A DNA stretch of 64,000 bases. Origin: CBDANO01 sp965197665. Lineage in GTDB: Bacteria > Chloroflexota > Dehalococcoidia > Lucifugimonadales > UBA3495. Made by a program: the position numbers and the translations under genes. The stretch spans positions 310,001-374,000 of the forward strand of contig CBDANO010000004.1 of assembly GCA_965197665.1 (NCBI GenBank), in the 5' to 3' direction. Under the pieces are notes generated by a model. That model did not search any database. It worked only from the letters and a program-made list of their open reading frames with translations, and was not told the origin of the DNA. Below, one piece after another: positions 43,083 to 51,217 of this stretch (its first letter is position 1; each line of letters starts with the position of its first letter).

Positions 43083-43493
43083 CGGGGCCCTCCCAAAGGT
43101 AACTGCTCAGAGGTCGGGTGCTGAACCCTGACGGTGGTGGCTATCTCGTACCTGGCTCTTAGCGATGATCATGCCAATCAGCCGGGAATTCCCCTCAAGA
43201 CTGAACAGTTACTCCCAAAGGATTTCGATTGATTTTAGGTTGGCGCCATTAGGCCGTCAACAAATCCGCGGTCGAGGACCTCAAATTCCCTGGGAATCAA
43301 CTTGACAGCATCATGGGCGCGGGCCTTATTTTTGAGCGTGACGTTTTACCGAGGGCCGGTGAATGCGCGGTTACGGGGAAGCCGGCTCTCAACTCCCTCA
43401 GGTCTTGGCGCCCAGGGCCTTTTCATTCTCGGAAGACTGGGAGAGGGCGGGGATGGGTACAAACCGGGTAGACTGGTAACAGATTATCCATGA
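43083..43493. other. Intergenic region between tenA and the insertion sequence
   Basis: No gene is visible. The part 43404-43459 is one half of an inverted repeat whose partner lies on the far side of the insertion sequence at 44809-44867. Confidence 0.6.
43404..43459 (+). repeat. REP-like repeat left of the IS, inverted partner on the right
   Basis: TGGCGCCCAGGGCCTTTTCA, TTCTCGG and GGGAGAGGGCGGGG here appear in reverse complement and diverged form at 44809-44867. Both share the GGGAGAGGGC core with the larger repeats at 35652 and 48963. Confidence 0.7.
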
Positions 43494-44756
43494 ACATAGG
43501 TAACACTTTCCTGATGGAGGAAAGCAAATGGCGGCCGGGAGGAAAGTGTTGCCTTGGATCGATACCAACCCGCGGGCGGAGCAAGAACGGTTCATCATGG
43601 CCTACCTGGAGGAAAGAGAGGACTTCTCGGCCCTGTGCCGGGGCTTCGGCATCAGCCGGAAGACGGGATACAAGCGTCTCAAACGCTATCAAGAGTGGGG
43701 ATTTGAGGGTCTGGGAGACCTGAGCCGGGCGCCCCACTCTCATCCCAGGGAGATCGCTATGGACGTGGAAGAATTGGTGGTTGCCGCCCGGTTGGCCAAC
43801 CCCACCTGGGGTCCCAAGAAGCTGGTGGCCTGGCTCAGGGAGCGAGAGCCCCTAGCCCCTTGGCCGGCGCCCAGCACGGTGGGGAACATCCTGAACCGGC
43901 GTCAATTGACCAAGCCTCGCCGGAAGGTCCGGCGGACCCCGCCTTGGAGCCAGCCCTTCAGGGAGGCCTGCCACCCCAACCAAGTGTGGTGCGCCGACTT
44001 CAAGGGCCAATTCAAGACCGGCGATGGAGTGGCGGTGTATCCCTTTACCTTGGCTGATGCTCACTCCCGCTACCTGCTGGCCTGCCGGGGGCTAAAGAGC
44101 ACTCACGGCCAAGGGGTGCGGCAGACTATGGAGCGGGTTTTCAGGGAGTATGGACTGCCCGGCGCCATCAGGACCGACAACGGGTCTCCCTTCGCCAGTG
44201 TGGGCTTGGGAGGGTTGAGCGCCTTGGCTGTGTGGTGGATCAAGCTGGGGATTATCCCGGAGCGCATCGAGCCTGGGCACCCGGAGCAGAACGGGCGCTT
44301 GGAACGGTTGCACCGGACGCTAAAGGCGGATACGGCCAATCCGCCTCGGAAGAACATGAGCAAGCAGCAGCGGGCCTTCGATAGGTTTCGCCCCAAGTAC
44401 AATGAGGAGAGACCCCACGAAGCCCTGGGGCTGGAACCTCCGGCCCGCCACTACCGGACATCGAACCGCCCCTATCCATCCAAAGTGAGGCATCCCGAGT
44501 ACGGAGATGAAGCCGTAGTGAGGCGGGTGCGCTCCAACGGGGAGATCAAGTGGCAGGGAAGCAAGGTCTACCTGAGCGAGGCCCTGATCGGCGAGCCGGT
44601 GGGACTCATGCCCAAGGACGACCGCTACCTGACCATCTGCTTCGGACCCTTACACATTGGGGAGCTGGACACCTTTACCAAATCGGTGCTGCGCACCCCT
44701 ATTCAAGTGTTACCTATGTCCTTGGTTTAAGTGTTACCTATGTATCCGGTTGCACA
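43474..44756 (+). mobile_element. IS481-family insertion sequence
   Basis: The element is bounded by inverted repeats with core ACATAGGTAACACTT at 43494-43508 on the left and AAGTGTTACCTATGT on the right. The right core occurs twice, at 44705-44719 (inside the transposase end) and 44729-44743 (outside). The outer limits are estimated; the right end may be TGTGCAACCGGA read inward from 44756. No target duplication was identified. Confidence 0.8.
43528..44730 (+). CDS. IS481-family transposase
   Basis: A 400-residue intact DDE transposase. Residues 20-70 form a helix-turn-helix (FSALCRGFGISRKTGYKRLKR), followed by a second DNA-binding part; the catalytic core has Asp157 (VWCADFKG), Asp217 (RTDNGSPF) and Glu259 (NGRLERLHRTL), and ends with a beta-rich tail as in IS481. 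The frame is unbroken, so the element may be active. The last residues (IQVLPMSLV) are encoded by the inner right terminal repeat. AAAGC-preceded ATG 43528 has GGAGG upstream. Confidence 0.93.
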   Translation: MAAGRKVLPWIDTNPRAEQERFIMAYLEEREDFSALCRGFGISRKTGYKRLKRYQEWGFEGLGDLSRAPHSHPREIAMDVEELVVAARLANPTWGPKKLVAWLREREPLAPWPAPSTVGNILNRRQLTKPRRKVRRTPPWSQPFREACHPNQVWCADFKGQFKTGDGVAVYPFTLADAHSRYLLACRGLKSTHGQGVRQTMERVFREYGLPGAIRTDNGSPFASVGLGGLSALAVWWIKLGIIPERIEPGHPEQNGRLERLHRTLKADTANPPRKNMSKQQRAFDRFRPKYNEERPHEALGLEPPARHYRTSNRPYPSKVRHPEYGDEAVVRRVRSNGEIKWQGSKVYLSEALIGEPVGLMPKDDRYLTICFGPLHIGELDTFTKSVLRTPIQVLPMSLV

Positions 44757-44808
44757 GTGAGGGCGCTCCCGATTAGGAAACCGTTGCTGATGCGAAGGAT
44801 TTCTCCCT

Positions 44809-44867
44809 TACCCCCGCCCTCTCCCTCAGCGGAGAATGAGAATAAAAAGGCCCTATCTTGGCGCCCA
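44809..44867 (-). repeat. REP-like repeat right of the IS
   Basis: CCCCCGCCCTCTCCCTCAGC followed by GGAGAATGAGAATAAAAAGG and a TGGCGCCCA is the inverted counterpart of 43404-43459. Nothing else is seen between the IS and rplI. Confidence 0.7.
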
Positions 44868-44942
44868 TCGAGGGTTTCGCTGAGTTTCGAAGAGGGATAT
44901 AATCATATAAATCCGAACATTTGAGTCAGGAAAGGTGTTGGC

Positions 44943-45392
44943 ATGGAAGTCGTTTTTACCCAGGACGTGCCCAACCAAGCCCAAGCCGGCGAGGTCCGCC
45001 GGGTGGCCGACGGCTACGCCCGGAATTACTTGATCCCTCAAGGGCTGGCCGAGATCGCGACGCCGGAGGTGCTGAAGCGCCTCCACAAAATCAAAGCGGA
45101 AGGAGACGAGACCCGGGTACGGGAGACCGGGGCCATGCAAGACATGGCCGCCGCCCTCGACGGCGTCAATATTTCGGTGGCGGCCCGGATAACTCCCACG
45201 GGCCGGTATTACGGGGCTATAGCCAGCTCCCAGATCGCCGCCCAGCTAAGCGCCGTTTCGGGCAAGGACGTTGACCGGCGGTTGCTGGAGGCCGGCGACC
45301 CCATCCGCGAGCCTGGCGAATACGAAGTGGTGCTCCGCTGGCCCGGGGATATCCAAGCAACCATTCGTATCGTCGCGGAGGTGGAGGAGTAG
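44943..45392 (+). CDS. rplI: 50S ribosomal protein L9
   Basis: A 149-residue L9. MEVVFTQDVPNQAQAGEVRRVADGYARNYLIPQGLA is the N-terminal RNA-binding domain with the family signature; a long helix and the C-terminal domain (AARITPTGRYYGAIASSQIA) follow. GGAAAGG precedes the ATG. Its TAG overlaps the GTG of dnaB by one base, so the two are translationally coupled. The usual companions rpsF, ssb and rpsR are not present upstream, where the IS is inserted. Confidence 0.95.
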   Translation: MEVVFTQDVPNQAQAGEVRRVADGYARNYLIPQGLAEIATPEVLKRLHKIKAEGDETRVRETGAMQDMAAALDGVNISVAARITPTGRYYGAIASSQIAAQLSAVSGKDVDRRLLEAGDPIREPGEYEVVLRWPGDIQATIRIVAEVEE

Positions 45393-46759
45393 TGGTGGTA
45401 TACGCGGAGAAACTCCTTCCTCACGACTTGGAGGCCGAGGAGGCGGTCGTTGGTTCGATATTGATCGACAGCGACTCTTTCGTCCGCGTCGCCCCGCTGA
45501 TCAAGCCGGAGGACTTCTACCGCGATAAGAACCAGATATGCTTTGCCGCTTGCGTTTCCTTATTTCAACGGGGCGAGGCCATAGACCAAGTAACCTTGGC
45601 CCGGGAGTTGAGCCTCACCAACCAACTGGAAGTAGTGGGAGGCATGGCCTATCTCAGCCACCTCGTCTCCATCACCCCAACCTCGGCCCACTCCGAGCAC
45701 TACGCTCAGGTGGTGGCCCGCACCTCCACCATGAGGAAGCTGATCGACGCCGCCTCCAAGATCTCGGCCATCGGCTACGGGGATACGGAAGACGTGGAGA
45801 CCACCCTCCGGCAGGCCGAGGACGTCCTGTTTCAAGTCCGCTCCGGGCAGACGGAGCGAGGCTTCATTCCCTTGCGGTACATCTACGACCAGTACCTGCA
45901 AGAGCGGGCCGCCATCACCGAGCCCCTTGCTCAAGGCACCGGCCCGGTAATGGCCGGCTACACCGAATTGGATGAGCTCTTGGGAGGGATGCAGCCTTCG
46001 GATATGTTGATTCTGGGGGCTAGGCCCGCGTTGGGCAAGAGCACCCTGGCTTTGAACATATCCTTGAACGCGGCCCGTAACGGCGCGGTGGTCGGCATCT
46101 TTAGCCTGGAAATGAGCCGGGAGCAACTGGCGTTGCGCATCCTATCCGCCGACGCCGAGGTCGACTCCCACCGGCTCCGTTTGGGTTTGTACACCGAGGC
46201 GGAAGAGCAAAGGATCATAGATTCCATCGGCCTCCTTTCCGAGCTTCCGGTGTACATCGACGATACGCCCTTTCAGGGCATGGTGGAGATGCGCAGCAAG
46301 TCCCGCCGCCTCTCCCTGGAACACGGTCTGGACTTGCTGGTGGTGGACTACTTGCAGCTAATCCAAGGGCGGGGCCGGGGCGACAACCGGGTGCAAGAGA
46401 TCAGCGAAATCTCCCGGTCCATCAAGGGCATGGCCCGGGACCTTCGGGTGCCGGTGGTCACCTGCTCCCAGTTGAGCCGCGTGGTGGAAAACCGGCCCGG
46501 CCACCGCCCTCAGTTGTCGGACCTGCGGGACAGCGGCAGCATCGAGCAGGACTCGGACGTGGTGCTGTTCATCCACCGGGAGGACATTTACTTCACCGAA
46601 GAAGAATGGGAGCGACATGACCCCGGGCGCCCCTACCCTAAGAACGTCGCTGAAATAGTGGTGGCAAAGCATCGGAACGGCCCCACGGGCAGCGTGAAAC
46701 TGTATTTCCGGGACAACCTGGTCCGGTTCGACTCGTTGGAGAGGGTCGAAGATTTCTAG
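45392..46759 (+). CDS. dnaB: Replicative DNA helicase
   Basis: A 455-residue DnaB. Residues 1-120 are the helical N-terminal collar (LPHDLEAEEAVVGSILID), then the RecA-like core with Walker A LGARPALGKST near 206-215, FSLEMSREQL, Walker B LLVVDYLQLIQG, and SQLSRVVENR with DLRDSGSIEQDSDVV. It unwinds DNA at the replication fork as a hexamer. No intein interrupts it. GGTGGAGGAG overlaps the end of rplI as its SD. It is followed directly by dnaD and the helicase loader. Confidence 0.96.
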   Translation: MVVYAEKLLPHDLEAEEAVVGSILIDSDSFVRVAPLIKPEDFYRDKNQICFAACVSLFQRGEAIDQVTLARELSLTNQLEVVGGMAYLSHLVSITPTSAHSEHYAQVVARTSTMRKLIDAASKISAIGYGDTEDVETTLRQAEDVLFQVRSGQTERGFIPLRYIYDQYLQERAAITEPLAQGTGPVMAGYTELDELLGGMQPSDMLILGARPALGKSTLALNISLNAARNGAVVGIFSLEMSREQLALRILSADAEVDSHRLRLGLYTEAEEQRIIDSIGLLSELPVYIDDTPFQGMVEMRSKSRRLSLEHGLDLLVVDYLQLIQGRGRGDNRVQEISEISRSIKGMARDLRVPVVTCSQLSRVVENRPGHRPQLSDLRDSGSIEQDSDVVLFIHREDIYFTEEEWERHDPGRPYPKNVAEIVVAKHRNGPTGSVKLYFRDNLVRFDSLERVEDF

Positions 46760-46761
46760 GC

Positions 46762-47556
46762 ATGGCTTTTTCCGGCTTTACCCGAGATACCCTGTTCACC
46801 CCGGTACCCAACCCGCTGTTCGGCGGGTTGCTGGAAGACATCCAGGACCTGGCTGAACTCAAGGTTACGCTCCGGGGCCTATGGTTGTTTCACCGTAAGC
46901 GGACCGGTACCCGGGCCCTATACCGGAATGAGTTTCTTAGCGACGTTTCACTGCTACGGGGACTGAAAGGGCCGGGGAAAGACGCCAAGGAGGAGATACG
47001 GCGCGGCTTGGAACTGGCGGTGGCCCGGGGGACCTTCTTGCTCCACCGGCCCGGCGAAAGCGAGGCCGCCTCGACCGAGAGGGACCAGGTCTACTTTCTC
47101 AACGACGACACCGGCCGCCGCTCCCTGTCCCGGCTGCGGTCGGCCGGAAATCTGGCCGGTAATCTAGCTGGAAATCCGGATGAAAGCGCTACGCCGCCGG
47201 ACAGGCAATCCTTCGACGGGGGCGATGAAGAGGAGGTCCGGGACGACGCCCCCAACATTTTCACACTTTACGAGAACAACGTTGGTACCTTGTCCCCGTT
47301 TTTGGCGGACCAACTGAAGGAAGCCGAGGAAGCATACCCTTGGCCCTGGATAGTGGATGCGTTCCGGATTGCGGCTCTTGAGAATAAAAGGAGTTGGCGG
47401 TACATAGCCGGCATTTTGCGGCGGTGGGCGGCCGAAGGAAAAGACGCGGGAAAAGACTATGGAAAGCTTGGGCGACATCCTAAGAAGGATAACCGTCAGA
47501 AATATCTCGAGGACTACCAACGGCGCTGGAGCAGTCCTCCCGTCGAGAGGACTTGA
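46762..47556 (+). CDS. DnaD-domain primosome protein
   Basis: A 264-residue protein starting 2 bp after the dnaB stop. The N-terminal half is a winged-helix-like region (RGLWLFHRKRTGTRALYRNEFL), then a low-complexity linker with repeated AGN, then a DnaD/DnaB_2 domain at about 160-225: FTLYENNVGTLSPFLADQLKEA, IVDAFRIAALENKRSWRYIAGILRRW. Such proteins help load the helicase at the origin or at restart sites. Its position between dnaB and the loader ATPase supports this. The tail overlaps the next gene by 98 bp. Confidence 0.85.
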   Translation: MAFSGFTRDTLFTPVPNPLFGGLLEDIQDLAELKVTLRGLWLFHRKRTGTRALYRNEFLSDVSLLRGLKGPGKDAKEEIRRGLELAVARGTFLLHRPGESEAASTERDQVYFLNDDTGRRSLSRLRSAGNLAGNLAGNPDESATPPDRQSFDGGDEEEVRDDAPNIFTLYENNVGTLSPFLADQLKEAEEAYPWPWIVDAFRIAALENKRSWRYIAGILRRWAAEGKDAGKDYGKLGRHPKKDNRQKYLEDYQRRWSSPPVERT

Positions 47557-48907
47557 TCCCCAGGTTTGCTCCCATTGCAGAGGCAGCGGCTGGATAAGCA
47601 AGCGGGTCCCGGTAGACCACCCAGACTTCGGCCAAGCGTTCCCTTGTCACTGCCAAGAGTCGGACAACCCAGTTGCTCGTACCGCGGCGCTGCGCCGTTA
47701 CAGCAACCTGGGGCCTCTGGAGTTGGTCTCATTCGGCGCCACCCGGCGAGACGGGCCGCTCCCCGACGCCGGGAGTCACCACCTGTTCCGTCAAGCCTTA
47801 GCCGAGGCGGTCGAGTTCGCCGAACGCCCGGCCGGTTGGTTGGCCTTCGCCGGTCCCAGCGGCAGCGGCAAGACCCACTTGGCGGCGGCCATTGCGAACC
47901 GGTGCGTCGAGCGGGGCCAAACCACCTTCTTCATTGTGGTTGCCGACTTCCTGGACCATCTCCGCGCTGCTTACGCTCCGGATAGCCAGTTATCTTACGA
48001 TGAGCTATTCGACCAAATCCGGCAAGTCCCGGTGCTAGTATTGGACGACCTGGGGACCCAAAGCGCCACGCCTTGGGCCCAAGAGAAGCTGTTTCAAGTG
48101 TTCAATCATCGATTCAATGCCTCGTTGCCCACGGTTATAACCATCCGGGGGCCGCTGCAACGGTTGGACGAGGCGCTGCGGTCCCGCATCGAAGGCGCGG
48201 ACGGCTTTTGCCGGGTGCTCAATCTGGGCCAGTACAACACCCGCTTGGCCCGGCGGCTCGGAGACGTGCCGGAGGAAATGCGGCAAAGGATGACCTTCGC
48301 CAACTTCGACGTCAGGGGCGGCCGCAACGCCTCCCGCAAAGACCAAGAGTCGCTGCAACGCGCCAAGCAGGCCGCGGAAACCTTCGCCGCCGGGCCCGAA
48401 GGCTGGCTGCTGTTCACCGGCCCCAGGGGTTCCGGCAAGACTCATCTCGCCATAGCGGTGGCCGGGGAAAGCTTGACCCAAGGCCGCCCGGTATTCTTTG
48501 CTTTCGTGCCCAGCCTGCTGGACCACCTCCGGTCCACCTTCAGCCCCGATAGCCACGTGAGGTACGACGAGTTGTTCGAACAACTCCAGACGGCGCCTCT
48601 CTTGATCCTCGACGACCTGGGGGCCGAGAGCAGCACCCCTTGGGCTGAAGACAAGCTCTATCAAATCATCGTCCACCGGCACGAGGCCCGGTTGCCTACG
48701 GTCATCACCAACGCCTTTTCCCTCGAGGAGTTGGAGGAGGCCAAGCCTCGCATCGCCTCCCGCTTGGTGGACAGCATGGTGGTGGACTGGGAGCCTATAA
48801 CCGCCCCCAACTACCGGGACCAACGGCGGGAGAGACGTAATCGCCCGCCCACCGGCCGTTCGACCCGGGGACAGCGCCAACCTCGCATCGACCAACCCCC
48901 CGATTGA
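47459..48907 (+). CDS. DnaC/DnaI-type helicase loader with two tandem AAA+ domains
   Basis: A 482-residue protein. The start MESLGDILRRI fits DnaC-like loaders, and a zinc-binding set Cys37, Cys40, Cys63, Cys65 follows. AAA+ domain one spans about 100-275 with P-loop GPSGSGKT (132-139) and Walker B VLVLDDLG; domain two spans about 290-455 with GPRGSGKT (321-328) and LLILDDLG. The domains are clearly duplicates, sharing LDHLR, YDELF and TPWA-E-KL. Domain two keeps the Thr-Asn and RIASRL end; domain one has TIRG and a changed end. Ordinary loaders have one domain in about 250-330 residues. It overlaps dnaD by 98 bp in another frame. Confidence 0.88.
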   Translation: MESLGDILRRITVRNISRTTNGAGAVLPSRGLDPQVCSHCRGSGWISKRVPVDHPDFGQAFPCHCQESDNPVARTAALRRYSNLGPLELVSFGATRRDGPLPDAGSHHLFRQALAEAVEFAERPAGWLAFAGPSGSGKTHLAAAIANRCVERGQTTFFIVVADFLDHLRAAYAPDSQLSYDELFDQIRQVPVLVLDDLGTQSATPWAQEKLFQVFNHRFNASLPTVITIRGPLQRLDEALRSRIEGADGFCRVLNLGQYNTRLARRLGDVPEEMRQRMTFANFDVRGGRNASRKDQESLQRAKQAAETFAAGPEGWLLFTGPRGSGKTHLAIAVAGESLTQGRPVFFAFVPSLLDHLRSTFSPDSHVRYDELFEQLQTAPLLILDDLGAESSTPWAEDKLYQIIVHRHEARLPTVITNAFSLEELEEAKPRIASRLVDSMVVDWEPITAPNYRDQRRERRNRPPTGRSTRGQRQPRIDQPPD

Positions 48908-48962
48908 CCAACCCCAGGTTGAACAGAAAGGCGGTTTGGGCTGGACGCTCTCAGTGGGAGTC

Positions 48963-49096
48963 TCAAAAGTCCCTTCTCCTTGGGGAGAAGGTTAGAATGA
49001 GGGGAAAGGTCTGAAGGCAACCGAGATGATCCCCGTCGGGAGTCGCCCTCACCCTGCCCTCTCCCAAGTGGGAGAGGGAGCTTTTTCAACATCCTC
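48963..49096 (-). repeat. REP-like dispersed repeat, copy 2
   Basis: This is the reverse-complement partner of 35652-35784. It fills the gap between the convergent helicase-loader and aapP genes and ends at the aapP stop codon. CCCTCTCCCAAGTGGGAGAG forms a hairpin followed by GGAGCTTTTTC, which can also act as terminator. Confidence 0.9.
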
Positions 49097-49845
49097 TAAG
49101 TAAGGATCTGGTCCAGGAAGAACTTGGTGCGAGGCTCCTTGGGGCTGGTGAAGAACTCCTCGGAGGTCCCCACCTCCACGATCTTGCCCTCGTCCATGAA
49201 GATCACCCGGTCGGCCACGTTCCTTGCGAAGCCCATCTCGTGGGTGACGCAGATCATAGTCATGCCCGAATCGGCCAATTCCCCCATCACCTTCAGCACC
49301 TCGTTGATCATCTCCGGGTCTAGGGCCGAGGTAGGTTCGTCGAACATCATCACCTTGGGGTTCATCGCCAGAGCCCGGGCGATGGCAACGCGCTGCTGCT
49401 GGCCGCCGGAAAGCTGACCGGGGTACTTGTCCGCCTGTTCGGGTATGCCCACCCGGTTCAGCAACTGGAGGGCCAGGTCATCCGCTTGCTTCTGCGGCAT
49501 GTGGCGGACCTTCTGAGGCGCAAGGGTTACGTTGCGCATGACGGTGAGATGGGGGAACAGGTTGAATTGTTGAAAGACCATCCCGGTCTCCGCCCTTATC
49601 TTGGCCAGGGTGCGGGCGTCGTTGGTCAATTCCACGCCGTCAACGACGATGCGGCCGGCATCGTGCTGCTCAAGCTGATTGATGGTCCTGAGCAAGGTGG
49701 ACTTGCCGGAACCGGAAGGCCCGATGATGACGACCACTTCGCCCTCGGTAACCGAGAAGTCGACCTCGTCTAAGGCGGTGAAATCGCCGAACCGCTTGAT
49801 CACTTTCTCCAGTTGGACTATCTCATTTTCGCTATGCTTTGTCAT
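49096..49845 (-). CDS. aapP: Polar amino-acid ABC transporter ATP-binding protein
   Basis: About 249 residues from ATG 49845 (GAGGA 8 nt upstream); the longer upstream frame lies over aapM and is shadow. It powers import of polar amino acids. Walker A is GPSGSGKST, the Q-loop is FQQFNLFPHLTVMRNV, the signature is LSGGQQQRVAIARAL and Walker B VMMFDEPTSALDPE, then the His switch VTHEM. It matches GlnQ/AapP in length and motif order. It is the last gene of the aapJ-Q-M-P set on the minus strand. Confidence 0.93.
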   Translation of the reverse strand: MTKHSENEIVQLEKVIKRFGDFTALDEVDFSVTEGEVVVIIGPSGSGKSTLLRTINQLEQHDAGRIVVDGVELTNDARTLAKIRAETGMVFQQFNLFPHLTVMRNVTLAPQKVRHMPQKQADDLALQLLNRVGIPEQADKYPGQLSGGQQQRVAIARALAMNPKVMMFDEPTSALDPEMINEVLKVMGELADSGMTMICVTHEMGFARNVADRVIFMDEGKIVEVGTSEEFFTSPKEPRTKFFLDQILT

Positions 49846-49873
49846 CAACCGGTCCTCTGTGCGGCCGGGCCCG

Positions 49874-51217
49874 CTATCTCGTTCCCAGTCCCAACCGGCT
49901 TTCCGCCGCTCCGCCAAGCCGGGATAGCAGGTACGAAACCAGCCAGTATATGATCCCCACCACAATGTATATCTCGAAGAACGCGCCCTCCGCGATATCC
50001 GTCTGGCCCGCGAGGACTTTCTTCGCCTTGTCCAACGTATTGACCAACGATATGGCGGCGAGCAGCGCCGTATCCTTCCATAGCGCGATGAAGCGCCCGA
50101 TAATCGCCGGGATAACCGCCTTGATGGCTTGGGGCAGGATGATGTAGACGTACTTCTGAACCGGGGAAAGGCCCATCGCCTCGGAGGCTTCGTGCTGACC
50201 GCGCGGTATGGACTGCAGCCCGCCCCGGACAACTTCAGCGATGTAGGCGCCGCCGAAGAAGGCGAACACGATCATGACCCGGTAGACCAAGTCGATGCTG
50301 CTGAACGCTTCACCGATGGGCCCCAACTCGTCGTCGAGGAAGGTGGCGAACAGCAGCCAGACGAGCAGGGGCGCCGCCCGCACTACTTCGATGTAGGTGA
50401 CCGAGGAGACCCGTATAGCCCGGTATGGAGATACGCGGCCCAACGCCAACAAGAGTCCGATGAAGAAGGAGAAGACGCCTCCGATGGCAAACACCAGCAG
50501 GTCGAGAAAGGCGCTCTCCCAGCGCCCGCTGGGCACCCCCAGCTGGAGCAAGACGATTATCGGGATGAGCAGGACCCACCCGGCGCCCATCCCCTGGAGC
50601 AGTATCGGACTGCTTTTCCACCGGGCTAGGTGCTTGCCCGCCCAAGCCCCCGCTATCAGGACCCCAAAGACCCCGGCGAGCAGCAGCCACGACGTACCAA
50701 AGGGGACCGCCAGCCCCAGCGAAAGGGAGTAGAGCCAGCGGGGCGCCCAGCCGCCCTGCCACACCAACTCCCTCTCCACGCCGCTAACGACTGAGGTCTC
50801 ATCGGCGGACTGTATCTCCTCGGTATAGGGCCGTTCCTCTATGTGCAGCTCCGTCCCCAAGCCAAGAGTAAGGGTTATTACCGCCGCTATCCCGATGGCC
50901 GCTACGTAGGGCCGCAATCTCCCCATCCAGATGCCATAGGTAAGGGCGATCAGAGCCGCTACGACGAATACTGATATCCATATCCGGAACACCTCATCCG
51001 AGGGATAGCTCCCAATGAAGAACAACTTCCGGTTGATCGCGACGAGGCCCCAGTTTGCTTGGAACAGAACGAACTTCAATATCAGGTATACGGCGATACA
51101 GCCGACGCCTATGGCCGTCAAGCTGAGGGCGGAGTTGCCCCATGAACTGAATAGGTTCGCCCTCATCCAAGTCAGACGGCTGGAGACGATGGACCGATAT
51201 GCTGCGTAGGCCGTCAT
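49874..51217 (-). CDS. aapM: Amino-acid ABC transporter permease (AapM-like)
   Basis: A 447-residue membrane protein, longer than simple HisM permeases because of an N-terminal block of extra helices, as in AapM. The last third is the permease domain with AEVVRGGLQSIPRGQHEASEAMGLSPVQKYVYIILPQA, the coupling-helix EAA segment. It pairs with AapQ to make the channel. Its ATG overlaps the aapQ TGA (ATGA at 51214-51217), so translation is coupled. Confidence 0.9.
   Translation of the reverse strand: MTAYAAYRSIVSSRLTWMRANLFSSWGNSALSLTAIGVGCIAVYLILKFVLFQANWGLVAINRKLFFIGSYPSDEVFRIWISVFVVAALIALTYGIWMGRLRPYVAAIGIAAVITLTLGLGTELHIEERPYTEEIQSADETSVVSGVERELVWQGGWAPRWLYSLSLGLAVPFGTSWLLLAGVFGVLIAGAWAGKHLARWKSSPILLQGMGAGWVLLIPIIVLLQLGVPSGRWESAFLDLLVFAIGGVFSFFIGLLLALGRVSPYRAIRVSSVTYIEVVRAAPLLVWLLFATFLDDELGPIGEAFSSIDLVYRVMIVFAFFGGAYIAEVVRGGLQSIPRGQHEASEAMGLSPVQKYVYIILPQAIKAVIPAIIGRFIALWKDTALLAAISLVNTLDKAKKVLAGQTDIAEGAFFEIYIVVGIIYWLVSYLLSRLGGAAESRLGLGTR

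Noticed and set aside
42900..43240. TPP riboswitch before tenA
   Set aside because: No conserved CTGAGA and ACCTGATC-type boxes were found on the minus strand.
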